64,000 nucleotides of DNA from Caldilineaceae bacterium (GTDB lineage: Bacteria > Chloroflexota > Anaerolineae > Caldilineales > Caldilineaceae), in contig JADLDO010000014.1 in the NCBI GenBank assembly GCA_020846635.1, forward strand, positions 62,001 through 126,000, written 5' to 3'. Of the stretch, positions 46,803 through 57,746 are shown piece after piece. Numbering within the stretch: position 1 is the first letter of the stretch; each line of letters begins with the position of its first letter. The position numbers were made by a program, and so were the translations under genes. The notes under the pieces are model-generated. The model was not told where the DNA came from. It ran no database searches and saw only the letters and a program-made list of their open reading frames with translations.

Positions 46803-49607
46803 CTAAAGAAGGCCGAGGCGGCGGGCGCGCGCACTCGCTTCGGTGCGGCTCGTAACGTCGAGCTTCCCGAAGATATTGCTCATGTGCTTGCGAACGGTGT
46901 GGATGGAGATGACAAGTGTTGTGGCAATCTGCTCGTTGGAAGCGCCTTCGCCTACCAAGCGCAAGACCTCTTGTTCGCGCTCGGAGAGGGGTTCAATCAG
47001 CACAGCAGCGGGCGGGCGTCTGTTTTCAGCAACGTCGCTTTGCAGCGCACCTCTTTGCTGCTCTGGGCCAAGCAGGAGGGCGAGCAAGCGCTCAACATAG
47101 GGGCGCAGGTTGGCTGCGGAGGCGCGGCGACCCACGGCGCGCAGCAAATCAACCATCGAAGGGCCCGTCTCCATCCATTCGCTTTCATCCACAAAGACGC
47201 GCAGATATTGTTCCGGCTCTGCAAGCGTCAAGGCGCGTTCCAGCATGTCGATGGCAGCATTACTTTCATTCAGTGCCGCGTGGGCGCGGGCTTGAAGCAC
47301 CAAAATTTCAATCATGCTGCCAACACGTTCGTCCGCATCAGCCGCGGGCAAAAGGCCCGCCAGGATATGCCTTGCCGCGTTAGGCCGCGCTTGCGCCAGC
47401 AGCAACCGGGATTGCACCAACATTTCCAACTCGGTGACGAGCAGGTCAAGTGTAAGCGTGTGGTCGCGGCCGCGTTCCCAGCGCGCTGCCGCCTCGATCT
47501 CGCCAAAGTGCAGATGGATTTGTGCCTCAATGGCCTGGGCGCGGCGCGCCATATGTGCTCCTCCCACTTGGGGAGCCGTCTCCTGTGCGCGCTGCACCAT
47601 TGCCAACGCTGCCTCCCTTGCGCCCAACGCAGCCCTGACCTTTGCCGCGGTGAGCGTAGCATGATAGATGAGGTCAACCATGCCGGACGCGTCGCCCAAC
47701 GCCAGCCCGGTATCAGCATGGTACGCCGCGGCATCGAGTTCATTCCACTGAAGCAAGACCTCGGCTAGACCCATATGGGCATAGCCGGCGGCTGGCAGTT
47801 GTCCTTGCTGCACAATGGGCAGCGCCAGCAATTGGCGGCAGGAAGCGGCGGCTGCGTGCAGCCGCCCCAGGGTAATCTGGACAGGGGCAAGGCGGCCTAA
47901 CGAACCAATTAGCAGAAACCAGTGATCGACCTTGCGCGCGTCTTGGGCTGCCTGCTCATAGGCTTGTTGCGCCGCAACAAGGTCACCTTGAATCGCGCGC
48001 ACAAGCCCAACAATAATCGAGGTGCCGCCGCGATAGGCCGGAGTATCTGGGTCATTTGGGTCATCTGCAGGCAGCAGGGTAAAGACTTTTTCGGCCTGGG
48101 CCAGGGCTTCAGTGATTTCACCCCGGCGTGCCGCCAGCATCCCGCGCAGCCACGCGGTTTGCCCCATCTGTTTGCGTGTGGCATATGGCGGCACTTGCGC
48201 CACATCGGACGCCTGAAATCTCGCCTCGGCCAGTTCCAGCCGTTTTTCTGCCAAGTCCAGTTGCCCTGTGTAGGCCAACAGCGCACCCGACCAAAAGGCA
48301 AGGTCGCGGTGCTGTTGGAAGGCGGCTTCCGGCAAACTTTCTGTCCAACGACGCAAGGTAGCCAACGCACTGCGCTTCCAGAGAGGAAAAAACGCGCCAA
48401 TGATAAGGTCGCCTGCACGCTGGAGGTCCTGCGCGGCCACGGCGTGTTCGATAGCTTCGTCGAGCGAACCCTGCGCTTCATACCAGACGCTGGCCCGCTG
48501 ATGCAATGCCGGAATCATGTCGGGCTGGGCGTGCTGCAAGCGCACGCGCAAAACATCACGAAAGAGATGATGATAGCGATACCACTCGCCATGTTCGTCC
48601 AGAGCAATGGTGAAAAGATTTGCGCGGTGCAGAGCCTCTAGCGTTTCTTGGCTCCTGTGTGCGCCGGTCACTTTGTCGCACAAATCGCCGCAGAGTCTTT
48701 CGAGAATGGCAGTCTTGAGCAGAAAGTCTTGCATGTGGCTGGATTGGCGGGCCAGGACTTCATCGACGAGATACCCCAGAATATACCGATGGCCGCCGGT
48801 GAATTCTTGTAAGAAATGCTCGCGATCCGTTCGCCCACGCAAGGCAAGCGCCGCCAATTGCAGCCCCGCAGCCCAGCCCTCGGTGCGCGTTTCGAGCGCA
48901 ACAACCGACTCTGGCGACAGCGACAGGCCCATCGTCATGTTGAGAAATTGCGCGGCTTCCTCTGGCGAGAAACGCAAATCATCGGCCCGCACTTCGACCA
49001 GTTGGCCGCGCGCCCGCCAGGTCGCCAAAGGCAAAGAGGGATCAATCCGGCTTGTGAGCAGAATATGAAGCTGTGGCGGGCCATGCTCTACAAAAAAGGC
49101 CACCGCATCGTGGATAGACGAGTTCTGAATCAGGTGATAATCATCAAGCACCAGTACATACTTGCGCGCGCCGCCCACCGGACTCATGGGCAACTGGTTG
49201 AGCGCATTAATGAGTACGGTAATGATAGCACCCGGCGAAGGAGGTTGAGGCGCACCCAAAAGGGCGAATACCATGTCACTCAGTCCAGGGTTCCACGGGT
49301 CGAGTGCTTTGCTTAGGTAGGTGAAAAAGCGCGTGGGATCATTGTCATCCTCGGTGAGAGCCAGCCAACTCACATGAATCAAGGGTGAAAAATCCGCATG
49401 GTTCATCTCTGCCAGCCCCCGCGTCTCACTCCGCTGCCGGATCCACTCGCTAACGATGGTTGTCTTGCCAAAGCCAGGTGGCGCGGAGACAAGCATGAGC
49501 GGATAGCCAAGCCCGGCATCCAACTGTTCAAACAAGCGAGGGCGCGCAACAAGGTTGGGTCGCGTCGGTGGAATATGAAACTTGGTGGTCAGGAGCAAAT
49601 CAGACAC
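46803..49607 (-). CDS. Large ATP-binding LuxR/MalT-type transcriptional regulator (LAL)
   Basis: A 934-residue STAND-class regulator. The NTPase domain has Walker [11 protein letters not shown] (41-50) and a [11 protein letters not shown]alker B. A long helical-repeat sensor follows. The C-terminus is a LuxR helix-turn-helix: [40 protein letters not shown]. These proteins bind an inducer and ATP and oligomerise to activate target promoters, as MalT does. The target is unknown; the downstream small protein and GNAT genes are candidates. GTG 49607 is used with an AGG five bases upstream. Confidence 0.92.
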   Translation of the reverse strand: MSDLLLTTKFHIPPTRPNLVARPRLFEQLDAGLGYPLMLVSAPPGFGKTTIVSEWIRQRSETRGLAEMNHADFSPLIHVSWLALTEDDNDPTRFFTYLSKALDPWNPGLSDMVFALLGAPQPPSPGAIITVLINALNQLPMSPVGGARKYVLVLDDYHLIQNSSIHDAVAFFVEHGPPQLHILLTSRIDPSLPLATWRARGQLVEVRADDLRFSPEEAAQFLNMTMGLSLSPESVVALETRTEGWAAGLQLAALALRGRTDREHFLQEFTGGHRYILGYLVDEVLARQSSHMQDFLLKTAILERLCGDLCDKVTGAHRSQETLEALHRANLFTIALDEHGEWYRYHHLFRDVLRVRLQHAQPDMIPALHQRASVWYEAQGSLDEAIEHAVAAQDLQRAGDLIIGAFFPLWKRSALATLRRWTESLPEAAFQQHRDLAFWSGALLAYTGQLDLAEKRLELAEARFQASDVAQVPPYATRKQMGQTAWLRGMLAARRGEITEALAQAEKVFTLLPADDPNDPDTPAYRGGTSIIVGLVRAIQGDLVAAQQAYEQAAQDARKVDHWFLLIGSLGRLAPVQITLGRLHAAAASCRQLLALPIVQQGQLPAAGYAHMGLAEVLLQWNELDAAAYHADTGLALGDASGMVDLIYHATLTAAKVRAALGAREAALAMVQRAQETAPQVGGAHMARRAQAIEAQIHLHFGEIEAAARWERGRDHTLTLDLLVTELEMLVQSRLLLAQARPNAARHILAGLLPAADADERVGSMIEILVLQARAHAALNESNAAIDMLERALTLAEPEQYLRVFVDESEWMETGPSMVDLLRAVGRRASAANLRPYVERLLALLLGPEQQRGALQSDVAENRRPPAAVLIEPLSEREQEVLRLVGEGASNEQIATTLVISIHTVRKHMSNIFGKLDVTSRTEASARARRLGLL

Positions 49608-49760
49608 AGGGCCTATCTACCGTAATCAAAAAAGCGCATAAACATTAGAATTGTACATAAAGTATCGGACGCGCCGCGCGCTACCAACCTGGCATGTTCA
49701 TGGGGAAATGGTACAATACCAAATCCTATTGTTCATAAACACAGACTCAGGAGAATTCCC

Positions 49761-50708
49761 ATGCATACAATTGAACTGGGCCAAACCAGCCTACAAGTCT
49801 CGCCAGTGGCATTTGGCTGCATGAGCCTTGTCCCCGAACGCAAAGATCAGTCCCTCGCCGCAGTCCAACGCGCGTTTGAATTGGGCATCAATTTTTTCGA
49901 CACAGCGGATGTCTATGGACATGGCGACTCGGAGACAATTCTCGGTGAAGCCCTGGCCGCGGGTGGGATTCCACGTGACCAAGTTGTCATCGCGTCCAAA
50001 TGCGGGATCGTCTTTCAGGGCATGAATCCCGACTACACCTATAAGGCTTACGATCTTTCAGCATCCTACCTCAAACGCAGTTGCGAAGCTTCGCTCAAGC
50101 GCCTGGGCGTCGACTATATTGACCTCTACCAGCCGCACCGCATCGACTACTTGACACATCCCCAGGAAACGGCGCGTGCGCTGGAGGATTTGCAGACTGA
50201 AGGCAAGATCCGCCATGTGGGTATCAGCAATTACACGATTGATGAAATTCGTGCGTTGAGCCATTATATTCGCATCGATTCATTACAAACGCAGTTCAGC
50301 CTCATGTTCCTCGAGCCGCTGGAGAGCGGGCTGACGGCTGTCTGCCTCGAAAATCAAATGAGCGTACTCTGCTGGAGCCCCTTGCATAAAGCGGCCCTAA
50401 CCGGCAAGCACAATTTCGGTCATGACAACTGGCAAGCACAGCGCGAAGCAGGCATCGTCGCCCAACTGCGCCCCTTCGCAGAGCAGTATAATGTCTCGCT
50501 GACCCAGTTGGCGTTGGCATGGCTCATGCAGCTTCCCGGCGGCGTAATTCCGCTTGTGGGTACAGCGAATCCTGACCACATTGCCGAAGCGGCAGATGCA
50601 ACCGACGTGACGCTTGAGCGCGACGATTGGTTTGAGATGTTGGTCATTGCGCGCGGGCGTCCCATGCCGTGGGGCCAACGACCCTATCTGTATGTCAACG
50701 AACGCTAG
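49761..50708 (+). CDS. Aldo/keto reductase
   Basis: A 315-residue NADPH-dependent oxidoreductase. The catalytic tetrad is in place: D47, Y52 (FFDTADVYG), K80 and H126 (QPHRID). The C-terminus has LVGTANPDHI for nucleotide binding. The substrate, an aldehyde or ketone, cannot be deduced. ATG 49761 has AGGAG eight bases upstream. It is followed by an alcohol dehydrogenase gene, and both may handle a small alcohol/carbonyl couple. Confidence 0.93.
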   Translation: MHTIELGQTSLQVSPVAFGCMSLVPERKDQSLAAVQRAFELGINFFDTADVYGHGDSETILGEALAAGGIPRDQVVIASKCGIVFQGMNPDYTYKAYDLSASYLKRSCEASLKRLGVDYIDLYQPHRIDYLTHPQETARALEDLQTEGKIRHVGISNYTIDEIRALSHYIRIDSLQTQFSLMFLEPLESGLTAVCLENQMSVLCWSPLHKAALTGKHNFGHDNWQAQREAGIVAQLRPFAEQYNVSLTQLALAWLMQLPGGVIPLVGTANPDHIAEAADATDVTLERDDWFEMLVIARGRPMPWGQRPYLYVNER

Positions 50709-50870
50709 TCGCAGAGATGAACCCCTGCCCGGTAAACAGCAGGCACTAGACAAAGCTCACGCCATCGCATAAGATATCGCATAAGATAAAGTCTGCCGCC
50801 GTGTCATACATCCTAGCGGCGCATGACGATCTGTTCTCAGAAGCCCTAAAGTGAAACAAGGAGAAACGCC

Positions 50871-51929
50871 ATGCGAACGGGTCATGCTGTGGTGGTTCAC
50901 GGACAAACATTTGAGGTTCGCGAGGTCACGGTTCCCGATCCCGCGCCTGAAACGATCCTGCTGCGCCAGGAGATGGCCGGCATCTGTGGCACCGATCTGC
51001 ACAACTGGCAGAAAGGGTTTGCTGAACCTACCTTTCTGGGACATGAGAACGTGGGGGTCATCGAAGCAATCGGCAGCGGTGTGACCCATGACTATGTTGG
51101 CAATCCGTTAGTCGAAGGGGACCGCGTGATCTTCCACCCGCGGCGGGCTGGGTTTTCACACGGCTTTCAGCCCGAGCGACCCGGTCTGCCACCCTTTAGC
51201 GGCGGGTTTGGCGATTACATTTATCTCACCGACCCAACTGCCTGCTTTATCAAGACGAGTGCACCAGCCCAAGTGGCAGTACTCATCGAGCCGTTCACCA
51301 TCGGCGTCCATGCCGTGTTGCGCGCCAACGTGCAGTTGGGCGACACGGTGATCGTGCAGGGGTCGGGGGCAATCGGGCTGCTCACCGCGGCCGCGGCGCG
51401 TTTGGCGGGCGCGGCCAAAGTCATTGTGGTGGGCGGTCCCGCGCGACGGTTGGAATTGGCGCTGCGTATGGGCGCGGATGTCACGGTGGACATTGCCGCT
51501 GTGCCCGACATGGCAGAGCGCAAAGAGATCGTGCTGGCCCACACGCCGCGCGGCGCGGGCGCGGATATAGTTTTCGAGTGCGCGGGGTTCCTGCCGGCGG
51601 TCGCGGAAGGGCTTGAGTATATCCGGCAGGATGGCGTCTTTGTCGAGGTCGGCCACTTTGTGGATACGGGCACTGTGACCATCAGTCCCCATCGTCATCT
51701 GCTGCGGCGCAATCTGCGTCTTGAAGGCGTCTGGGGGTCTCAGCCATCCCACTTTGTGCGTGGGCTGCCACTGCTGGAGCGCGGGGATTTTCCCTACGCC
51801 GAAATGGTTAGCCACATCCTCCCGCTCTCTGAGGCACGCCGCGGTTTTGATGCGCTCAATGGCAGTTATCAACTGGATGGCGACACGGTGATTAAGATTG
51901 CGCTCCACGGGGACGCGGCCTCTTCATAA
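50871..51929 (+). CDS. Zinc-dependent medium-chain alcohol dehydrogenase-like protein
   Basis: A 352-residue MDR-family protein. The catalytic zinc ligands are the Cys in GICGTDLHN and the His/Glu in FLGHENVGV. Its cofactor strand is VIVQGSGAIGLLTAAAARL. The four-Cys structural zinc lobe is missing: the loop FHPRRAGFSHGFQPERPG has no Cys. Such enzymes act on polyols, threonine or other alcohols. ATG 50871 has AAGGAG seven bases upstream. It follows the aldo/keto reductase gene on the same strand after a 162-base gap. Confidence 0.88.
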   Translation: MRTGHAVVVHGQTFEVREVTVPDPAPETILLRQEMAGICGTDLHNWQKGFAEPTFLGHENVGVIEAIGSGVTHDYVGNPLVEGDRVIFHPRRAGFSHGFQPERPGLPPFSGGFGDYIYLTDPTACFIKTSAPAQVAVLIEPFTIGVHAVLRANVQLGDTVIVQGSGAIGLLTAAAARLAGAAKVIVVGGPARRLELALRMGADVTVDIAAVPDMAERKEIVLAHTPRGAGADIVFECAGFLPAVAEGLEYIRQDGVFVEVGHFVDTGTVTISPHRHLLRRNLRLEGVWGSQPSHFVRGLPLLERGDFPYAEMVSHILPLSEARRGFDALNGSYQLDGDTVIKIALHGDAASS

Positions 51930-51955
51930 CTGATTCAATCCGCGCTTTCTATCAC

Positions 51956-53173
51956 TCACCCCCCCGCTTCAGCCAGCACGCCCTCGCGCCGCAGACCGCG
52001 CGCCAGTGCCGCAATGCCCTCGCGAATCTGCTCCGGCGTACAGTAGCCGAAGCAGAGCCGCATTATATTGCGACCGGAGACGCCGTCCGCCGCAAAATTC
52101 GTGCCGGGAAGATAGCCTACATCGTCGGTCGCCAGAATCTTATCGCGCGCCGCCACCACATCCGCGCCTGGCGGCAACTTTACCCACAGATAGAGACCAC
52201 CCTGCGGTTGGCTCCACGTCGCCTGCTCGCCGAAATGCTCCTCCATCGCCTCCAGCATCGCATCGCGCTTCTCGCGCTGAATGTCCACAATCTCCTCAAT
52301 ATGCGAGTGTAGTTGGCCCGTCGCATAACGATGCACCGCAAACGCAGCAAACGTGTTCACCGCGCCGCCACTCTTTACCGCCAATGCCCGCTCTAACATC
52401 GGGCGCGGCGCAGTCATATAGCCGAGCCGCATCCCCGGTGCGATGATCTTCGAGAACGACGCCACATACAGCACATGTCCTGTGCCGTCCAATGAATAAA
52501 TCGAAGGCACGTCATTGCCGTCATAGCGCAGGTCCACATAGCAATCATCTTCCAGGATCGGAACGCCATACTTCTGTGCCAACATCACCAATGCTTTGCG
52601 CCGTTCCAGTGACATTGTCCAGCCCTGCGGATTCTGGAAGGTTGGCACCGTATAGATCAGCTTCGGTGGCTTTCCGTCATTAATCGCCTGCCGCACCACC
52701 GCTTCCAGCGCATCCGGCAGCATCCCTTCATTGTCGCACGCAACCCCGCGCAGATCAGCTTGAAAGCGTCGAAAGGTGCTGAGCGTGCCACTATAGACAA
52801 AATCCTCTACGACCACCGTATCGCCAGGGTCGAGCAACACCTCGGCGATCATGTGGATCGGTTGCCCAGATCCGTCGCCCAGAATAATGTCGTCGGCGGT
52901 TACGTAGATGCCACGATCGCGCGCCAGCTTATTCGCCACAAACTCGCGCAGCGGTGCATAGCCCTGCGCATGGGCATAGAGCGCAAGATCCTCACCCTCT
53001 TCCGCCAGCGCCTCGCGCAGCCCGTCTATCAGTTCGTCAAGTGGGATCGAAGTCGGGTCGGGATATGCTACGGCAAAATCATAAGTGCCGCGACGCGCGG
53101 TTCCGAGCGTCCGGCCCGCCGGCGCGCTGCGAGCAAAAAGCCGATCAAAGTCTAGTGGAGCAGTTCCAGTCAT
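51956..53173 (-). CDS. PLP-dependent aminotransferase, class I/II
   Basis: A 405-residue fold-type I enzyme. The motif ASFSKIIAPGMRLGY carries the Schiff-base lysine, with PTFQNPQGWTMSLERR and ILEDDCYVDLRYDG before it. The pattern resembles 2-aminoadipate/LysN-like and valine-pyruvate transaminases, and the aminotransferase half of MocR regulators, but there is no helix-turn-helix here. It transfers amino groups between amino and 2-oxo acids; the substrate is open. ATG 53173 has AAAGGA eight bases upstream and follows the FAD oxidoreductase gene by 51 bases. Confidence 0.88.
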   Translation of the reverse strand: MTGTAPLDFDRLFARSAPAGRTLGTARRGTYDFAVAYPDPTSIPLDELIDGLREALAEEGEDLALYAHAQGYAPLREFVANKLARDRGIYVTADDIILGDGSGQPIHMIAEVLLDPGDTVVVEDFVYSGTLSTFRRFQADLRGVACDNEGMLPDALEAVVRQAINDGKPPKLIYTVPTFQNPQGWTMSLERRKALVMLAQKYGVPILEDDCYVDLRYDGNDVPSIYSLDGTGHVLYVASFSKIIAPGMRLGYMTAPRPMLERALAVKSGGAVNTFAAFAVHRYATGQLHSHIEEIVDIQREKRDAMLEAMEEHFGEQATWSQPQGGLYLWVKLPPGADVVAARDKILATDDVGYLPGTNFAADGVSGRNIMRLCFGYCTPEQIREGIAALARGLRREGVLAEAGG

Positions 53174-53224
53174 AATCGATTCCTTTTGGCTAGCACCTGC
53201 ATAAACTGGAGATTCGCGACAAGA

Positions 53225-54823
53225 CTAAGGATGGTCGCGCAGAATTGACATGGCCGCGTTGCGTCCATTCACCCCAATCACACTCCCGCCCGGATGAGTG
53301 GCCGCGCCACATAGATAGACACCCGGCATCGGCGTGCGATAACTCAAACGCTGATCCCACATATACGCCGGCAGACATTCCCCCTGAAAGATGTGACCCC
53401 CGCTCAGACCTACCTTGCGTTCAATATCCGGTGGCCCCATCACCTCATGGGCCCAGATGGCTTCTGGAAGATTAGAGCAAAAACGTGCAATCGACGCAAT
53501 GGCAACCTCTCCAACCTCCGCCCGCCTGCTCTCCCAGTCCCCCTCCGCAAACGCATAGGGAACATATTGGGCAAAGACACTCATCACATGCTTGCCCGCA
53601 GGTGCCACCGTTTGATCATGCGCACTCTGGAAATAGAGTTCTGTCCAAAGACGTTCAGGCAATTCACCCGCTTTTGCCTGCTCAAAGCCTGTGCGCCACT
53701 CTGCCTTAGTCAACGGCGTATTGATTTGCCCCAAATGATGCGGCTCCTGCACACCGGGCCGCGCCCGAAAATTGGGCAGCTCGTTGAGCGCGACACTGAG
53801 CTTGACTGTGCAGCCCTGCATCGGCACACGCTCTACTTGTGCGCGCCACGCTGACGCCGCATTCTCTCCCAAAAGACGCAAAGCCACACGGGGATCCGCA
53901 TTGGAGACCACGACAGGCGCAAAAATACGCTCGCCTCCAACGAGTTCCACGCCTTCGCCAGGAACAATGCATGCCACCGGCACACCCGCGGCAACAACCG
54001 CTCCGGCCTCGCGCGCCACATCACAGAGCATAAATGAAACTATGCCCATGCCACCGCGCACATAGCCCCAGGTGCCAGGATAACCACCTTGCCTGCCCGA
54101 CGAGTGGTGAAAATTGATATAGGCAGTTCCGGTCTCAAAAGGACTGGCGTTGGTCCCGATCACCCCTTGCCCTAGCAGCGCAATTTGAAGACGCTCATCG
54201 TGTAGATAGCGCTCCACATACTCTGCCATAGACCACTCAAAGAGCAGCCCGATTGCGTCCGGGTCATGCCCGACACGCGCCTCGATCTGCTCACGCGTCG
54301 GGGGCTCGCCGACCCACAGATCGCCGTCACCGGTAGGACGCAGCGCATCACGCACACGCGCCATCAAGTCTTGCATGGCCTGATACCCGGCCACATCCTT
54401 CGGTGACAACGTGCGAATCTCCTCAGCACACCGCTCGCCATCATCCCACAACTGTATACTGCTGCCATCTTCAAAGGGGACAAACATGCCATTGAGCGCG
54501 GGTGTCCACGCAAACCCGTGGGCAGGAAGGTTCAACTCTTGAATCACCAGCGGATGCAGCAGACCAGCCAAATAGGCACAGGGAGAGACGCGAAAACCGG
54601 GCCACGGTTCTTCTAATGTACAAGCGCCGCCGATGCGCACTCGCGCCTCTAGCACCAAAACACGTTTGCCCGCACGCGCCAGATAGGCAGCACAAGCCAG
54701 CCCATTATGCCCCGCGCCAACCACGATCACATCCCAACGCTCCGCTGCCAGTTCCTTCACCGGACGCGGCAGCCCAACCAAACCAAGCACATGCGCGGCT
54801 GATTGCTGATTCGCATTGTTCAT
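53225..54823 (-). CDS. FAD-dependent oxidoreductase, phytoene-desaturase-like
   Basis: A 532-residue flavoprotein. The FAD-binding dinucleotide motif VVGAGHNGLACAAYLARAGKRVLVLEA lies near the N-terminus, followed by GGACTLEEPWPGF. The C-terminus has the conserved PMPGVYLCGAATHPGGSVIGVNGRNAA, which is typical of the CrtI/PDSYR (pyridine nucleotide-disulfide oxidoreductase domain 2) group. Carotenoid desaturation is one possibility, but no carotenoid genes are adjacent. It follows the SpoU gene by four bases, so the two are in one operon. Confidence 0.85.
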   Translation of the reverse strand: MNNANQQSAAHVLGLVGLPRPVKELAAERWDVIVVGAGHNGLACAAYLARAGKRVLVLEARVRIGGACTLEEPWPGFRVSPCAYLAGLLHPLVIQELNLPAHGFAWTPALNGMFVPFEDGSSIQLWDDGERCAEEIRTLSPKDVAGYQAMQDLMARVRDALRPTGDGDLWVGEPPTREQIEARVGHDPDAIGLLFEWSMAEYVERYLHDERLQIALLGQGVIGTNASPFETGTAYINFHHSSGRQGGYPGTWGYVRGGMGIVSFMLCDVAREAGAVVAAGVPVACIVPGEGVELVGGERIFAPVVVSNADPRVALRLLGENAASAWRAQVERVPMQGCTVKLSVALNELPNFRARPGVQEPHHLGQINTPLTKAEWRTGFEQAKAGELPERLWTELYFQSAHDQTVAPAGKHVMSVFAQYVPYAFAEGDWESRRAEVGEVAIASIARFCSNLPEAIWAHEVMGPPDIERKVGLSGGHIFQGECLPAYMWDQRLSYRTPMPGVYLCGAATHPGGSVIGVNGRNAAMSILRDHP

Positions 54824-54827
54824 CGCG

Positions 54828-55556
54828 TTACTGTGTCTCCCATCCCGCTGCCGCAGGCTGCGCGGCCAGCCAATAGGTCGCTATACTCAGGGCTACTGCG
54901 ACATTGAGCGACTGCTTGCTGCCGTACATCGGCAGATAAATCACCCGGTCGGCGATCTCCACCAATCCAGGGTCAACGCCAAGCACCTCATTACCTGCTG
55001 CCAATACCACCGGAGATGCACTTGGTAGCGAAGTTATGTCAAACAAAGAGAGCGCCACGTCATTGCGCTCAAGCACCCAAATCTCTGTACCCGCAGACTG
55101 CAATGCCGCAGCCAGTACCACCGCATCTGCATGATAGCTCCACGCCACAGACTGCTCCGCACCAAGCGCAGTTTTTGCCAATTTGGGCTGTCGATCCGGG
55201 GTCGCTGTAATGCCGCACAGATAGAGATGTTGCACACCGGCCCCATCCGCCGTACGAAACGCCGCACCCACATTAAAGAGGCTGCGCCAATTGTCCAGCA
55301 GTAAATGAATCTTGTTGCCCATGCTCGGCACTGCCACTCCCGGGCTGGCCCCTCCATTCGCCGCGGCGTTCTCCGCCAGCTCCACCTGGGCGACCAACTG
55401 TACTGGCGCGCCACAGCGTGGGCAGCATCCGCGAAAAGGATCGCCAACCGTTACCGGGAAGCGCATGCCACACTGGCTGCTGTCCACGCAACGATAAAAG
55501 GCTCCGCTCGAACCAGGTGCAACGCTAGAGGGATCGACAAGCAAAGCGCGACTCAT
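54828..55556 (-). CDS. SpoU/TrmH-family RNA 2'-O-methyltransferase with N-terminal zinc-ribbon-like region
   Basis: A 242-residue protein. The N-terminus has a zinc-ribbon-like region with paired cysteines (Cys in FYRCVDSSQC and GCCPRC). The SPOUT domain follows: HLLLDNWRSLFNVGAAFRTADGAGV (motif 1), LAAGNEVLGVDP (motif 2) and LPMYGSKQSLNVAVALSIATY (motif 3), the knotted SAM-binding fold. It is expected to 2'-O-methylate a tRNA or rRNA ribose. The start overlaps the HD gene stop by four bases (ATGA), so the two are translationally coupled. Confidence 0.88.
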   Translation of the reverse strand: MSRALLVDPSSVAPGSSGAFYRCVDSSQCGMRFPVTVGDPFRGCCPRCGAPVQLVAQVELAENAAANGGASPGVAVPSMGNKIHLLLDNWRSLFNVGAAFRTADGAGVQHLYLCGITATPDRQPKLAKTALGAEQSVAWSYHADAVVLAAALQSAGTEIWVLERNDVALSLFDITSLPSASPVVLAAGNEVLGVDPGLVEIADRVIYLPMYGSKQSLNVAVALSIATYWLAAQPAAAGWETQ

Positions 55557-56155
55557 GGCTCTGGAGCCAAATAGTCCAGGGCTTGCGCCTCATCCAGGAC
55601 CGTCTCAACATAGGCCCACACCGCGGCCGCGCCATCGCCAATGGGTCGCAGCCGTGTATTGACCATGCCCCGGTGCAGACCATGAGCCCGCCACGTCCCC
55701 CCTTCGTTGGCAGCATTTTGCAGGACTGGAATCAGCCGGTCTAGTGCCGTGGCAAACTTGGCTTCTGCCGTCTCACCCGCCTCGAACTCCGCCCACAATT
55801 CCAGAAATTCAGCCGCTTGATCAGGGGGCAGAATCCCAAAAAGGCGCGCCGCCGCAAGGTTCTCGCGCTCAGCCTGGCTTGCCTTGCCTGCCATATCATA
55901 GGCAAAGGTGTCACCCGCGTCGATCTCAACAATATCGTGCATCAACAACATCTTGATCACGCGGCCCAAATCAACCGTCATATTGCTATGCTCTGCCAGC
56001 ACCATAGCCGCCAGGGCAATATGCCAGCTATGCTCCGCTGAATTCTCCTGGCGGCTGCCATCCATCAACCGGGTTCGACGAAGCACCGTTTTCAGTCGAT
56101 CCACTTCACGCAGAAATGCCAGTTGGGCCAGCAAGCGTGAGCCGTCATCATTCAT
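55553..56155 (-). CDS. HD-domain hydrolase, YfbR-like
   Basis: A 200-residue protein of the HD_3 group. Metal-binding motifs: the His in SAEHSWHIALAAMVLAEHS, the HD pair in MLLMHDIVEIDAGDT, and the Asp in ATALDRLIPVL. This pattern fits 5'-deoxynucleotidase YfbR and related phosphohydrolases. ATG 56155 has AAGGGG nine bases upstream; a start at 56218 would overlap the upstream methyltransferase and is less likely. The gene lies between the methyltransferase and SpoU genes. Confidence 0.85.
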   Translation of the reverse strand: MNDDGSRLLAQLAFLREVDRLKTVLRRTRLMDGSRQENSAEHSWHIALAAMVLAEHSNMTVDLGRVIKMLLMHDIVEIDAGDTFAYDMAGKASQAERENLAAARLFGILPPDQAAEFLELWAEFEAGETAEAKFATALDRLIPVLQNAANEGGTWRAHGLHRGMVNTRLRPIGDGAAAVWAYVETVLDEAQALDYLAPEP

Positions 56156-56171
56156 GGAAGGAATCCCCTTT

Positions 56172-57692
56172 TCACGCCACCAGCAGCGCGGCGTATGCAA
56201 ACCAGCGCAGATGCTCATCTAACTCCGCGTCCGTGACAGAATTTCCCAGCAAGGCAGCTACATCGGCAAGCGAATGATCGCCATCCAAAAAACGCAAAAG
56301 GCTCTGCTGCACAGGCAGAAGTGTCACGCGCTCATGCCATAGATTCGTTACAATCGAACGCGTCTGTGCCTCGAAGCGCGCCATACGACTTGCCACAGGC
56401 TGTGCGCTCACCGTAGTCACCAACTGCGGATGAAAACTGTTCACTTCCACCAACTGTGGACTTTGCCCACAGGCGCGCAACAACGTAGAAACCAGCGCCA
56501 TTTCCTCCTGCCGCCCATCCAGTTCGCCGCTGCCACCACGTATGCCCACGACCTGCCGCGCCTCCGCCAACAGGTCATCATAACGCAGCGCACGCGGCCA
56601 TGCCTTCGCCAAAATCTCCATCGCTGCAACGCTCAATGGGTGATCCGTAGCCAGCGTTGCCTCGTCTTTGCTGCTGAACTGCACAACACCGGGCCTTTGC
56701 GCTGTCGCATCCATCGTCGTCCGTTTCGCTTGGGAACGAAGCCACCCTCCCATTAGCGCATGTGGCTGAATTCTGCGCGCGACAGGCACTTCGGTATGGC
56801 AAACCAACGTCTGGCGAAACATCTGATTGCGTAGGAAATCCATCTTCTGTTCCAGATCAATGGCATCCTTCGCCATCTCCTGCAAGGCACTTTGCGTCCC
56901 TGCCGTAAACGACAGCGGCAGCACCGTCCGCAAATCTGCCTCAATCAGATATTGCAGCCCATGTTGCCCGATATGATCGACAAATTGGTAGAAATAGACC
57001 GGGTCATTGACTTCGGAGAGCTCATCATGCAGCAGAAAGGAGTTGTCTGTCCCCTTGAGATCCTTGTTGAGTAGTTCAACATAATGGCGAAAGATCTCCT
57101 TGTGGATGCCATCATTCGCATGGTGCGCCAAAAAGGAAGCCATCTCGCGCCCCTGCACAGCCTGTTCCTCAGGGGACGCGGCATTGCGGCTGTGATACAT
57201 CATCGCGTCGCGCACCAATCCCAGGGTGTGCCAGCCAGGATAGGTATTATAGCTGATATAGGCAACGCCATGCGGTCGCAGCACGCGTTTGCATAGCGCC
57301 AACAGGGCGTCGCGCACCTGGGGCGGCGTCCATGAATAGACGCCATGCGCGACAAAGTAATCAAAAGTGCCCAATGCGGCTTCCATTGATGCATCGATCT
57401 CTACCAGGTCAGCACAGATCAGTTGCACATTGTTCAGCCCCAATGCCGCAATGCGTTGCTTGCCCTCCTCGATCTGGCGCGCCGAATAGTCAATGCCGAC
57501 AAATTCGGCGCGCGGCAGACCATAGGCCATCGGCAACAGGTTGCCGCCCGCCGCACAGCCAATCTCCAGGACGCGACATGCTTCCACGGGAGCCGGCTGC
57601 TTGCCCAGGAAACGCGCCATCGTTGCTAGCCTGTTCGGGTGCGTCGCCACGTAGGAGAGATCGATGTATGGGGTAACATCGTAGGGATTCAT
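56172..57692 (-). CDS. Class I SAM methyltransferase with regulatory C-terminal domain (PKMT-like)
   Basis: A 506-residue two-part protein. The N-terminal Rossmann methyltransferase has VLEIGCAAGGNLLPMA (SAM motif I), GIDYSARQIEEG (motif II) and YFVAHGVYSWTP. The large C-terminal part (from about residue 215) resembles the PKMT_reg domain of predicted protein lysine methyltransferases such as those acting on outer-membrane proteins. The substrate is unknown. ATG 57692 is used; a GTG at 57722 is also in frame. It heads the group HD-SpoU-FAD-aminotransferase. Confidence 0.85.
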   Translation of the reverse strand: MNPYDVTPYIDLSYVATHPNRLATMARFLGKQPAPVEACRVLEIGCAAGGNLLPMAYGLPRAEFVGIDYSARQIEEGKQRIAALGLNNVQLICADLVEIDASMEAALGTFDYFVAHGVYSWTPPQVRDALLALCKRVLRPHGVAYISYNTYPGWHTLGLVRDAMMYHSRNAASPEEQAVQGREMASFLAHHANDGIHKEIFRHYVELLNKDLKGTDNSFLLHDELSEVNDPVYFYQFVDHIGQHGLQYLIEADLRTVLPLSFTAGTQSALQEMAKDAIDLEQKMDFLRNQMFRQTLVCHTEVPVARRIQPHALMGGWLRSQAKRTTMDATAQRPGVVQFSSKDEATLATDHPLSVAAMEILAKAWPRALRYDDLLAEARQVVGIRGGSGELDGRQEEMALVSTLLRACGQSPQLVEVNSFHPQLVTTVSAQPVASRMARFEAQTRSIVTNLWHERVTLLPVQQSLLRFLDGDHSLADVAALLGNSVTDAELDEHLRWFAYAALLVA

Positions 57693-57746
57693 GCGCAATC
57701 GATTCCTGACACGCGGCTTCACAGGTGGGGATTTATAGAGGTAAGG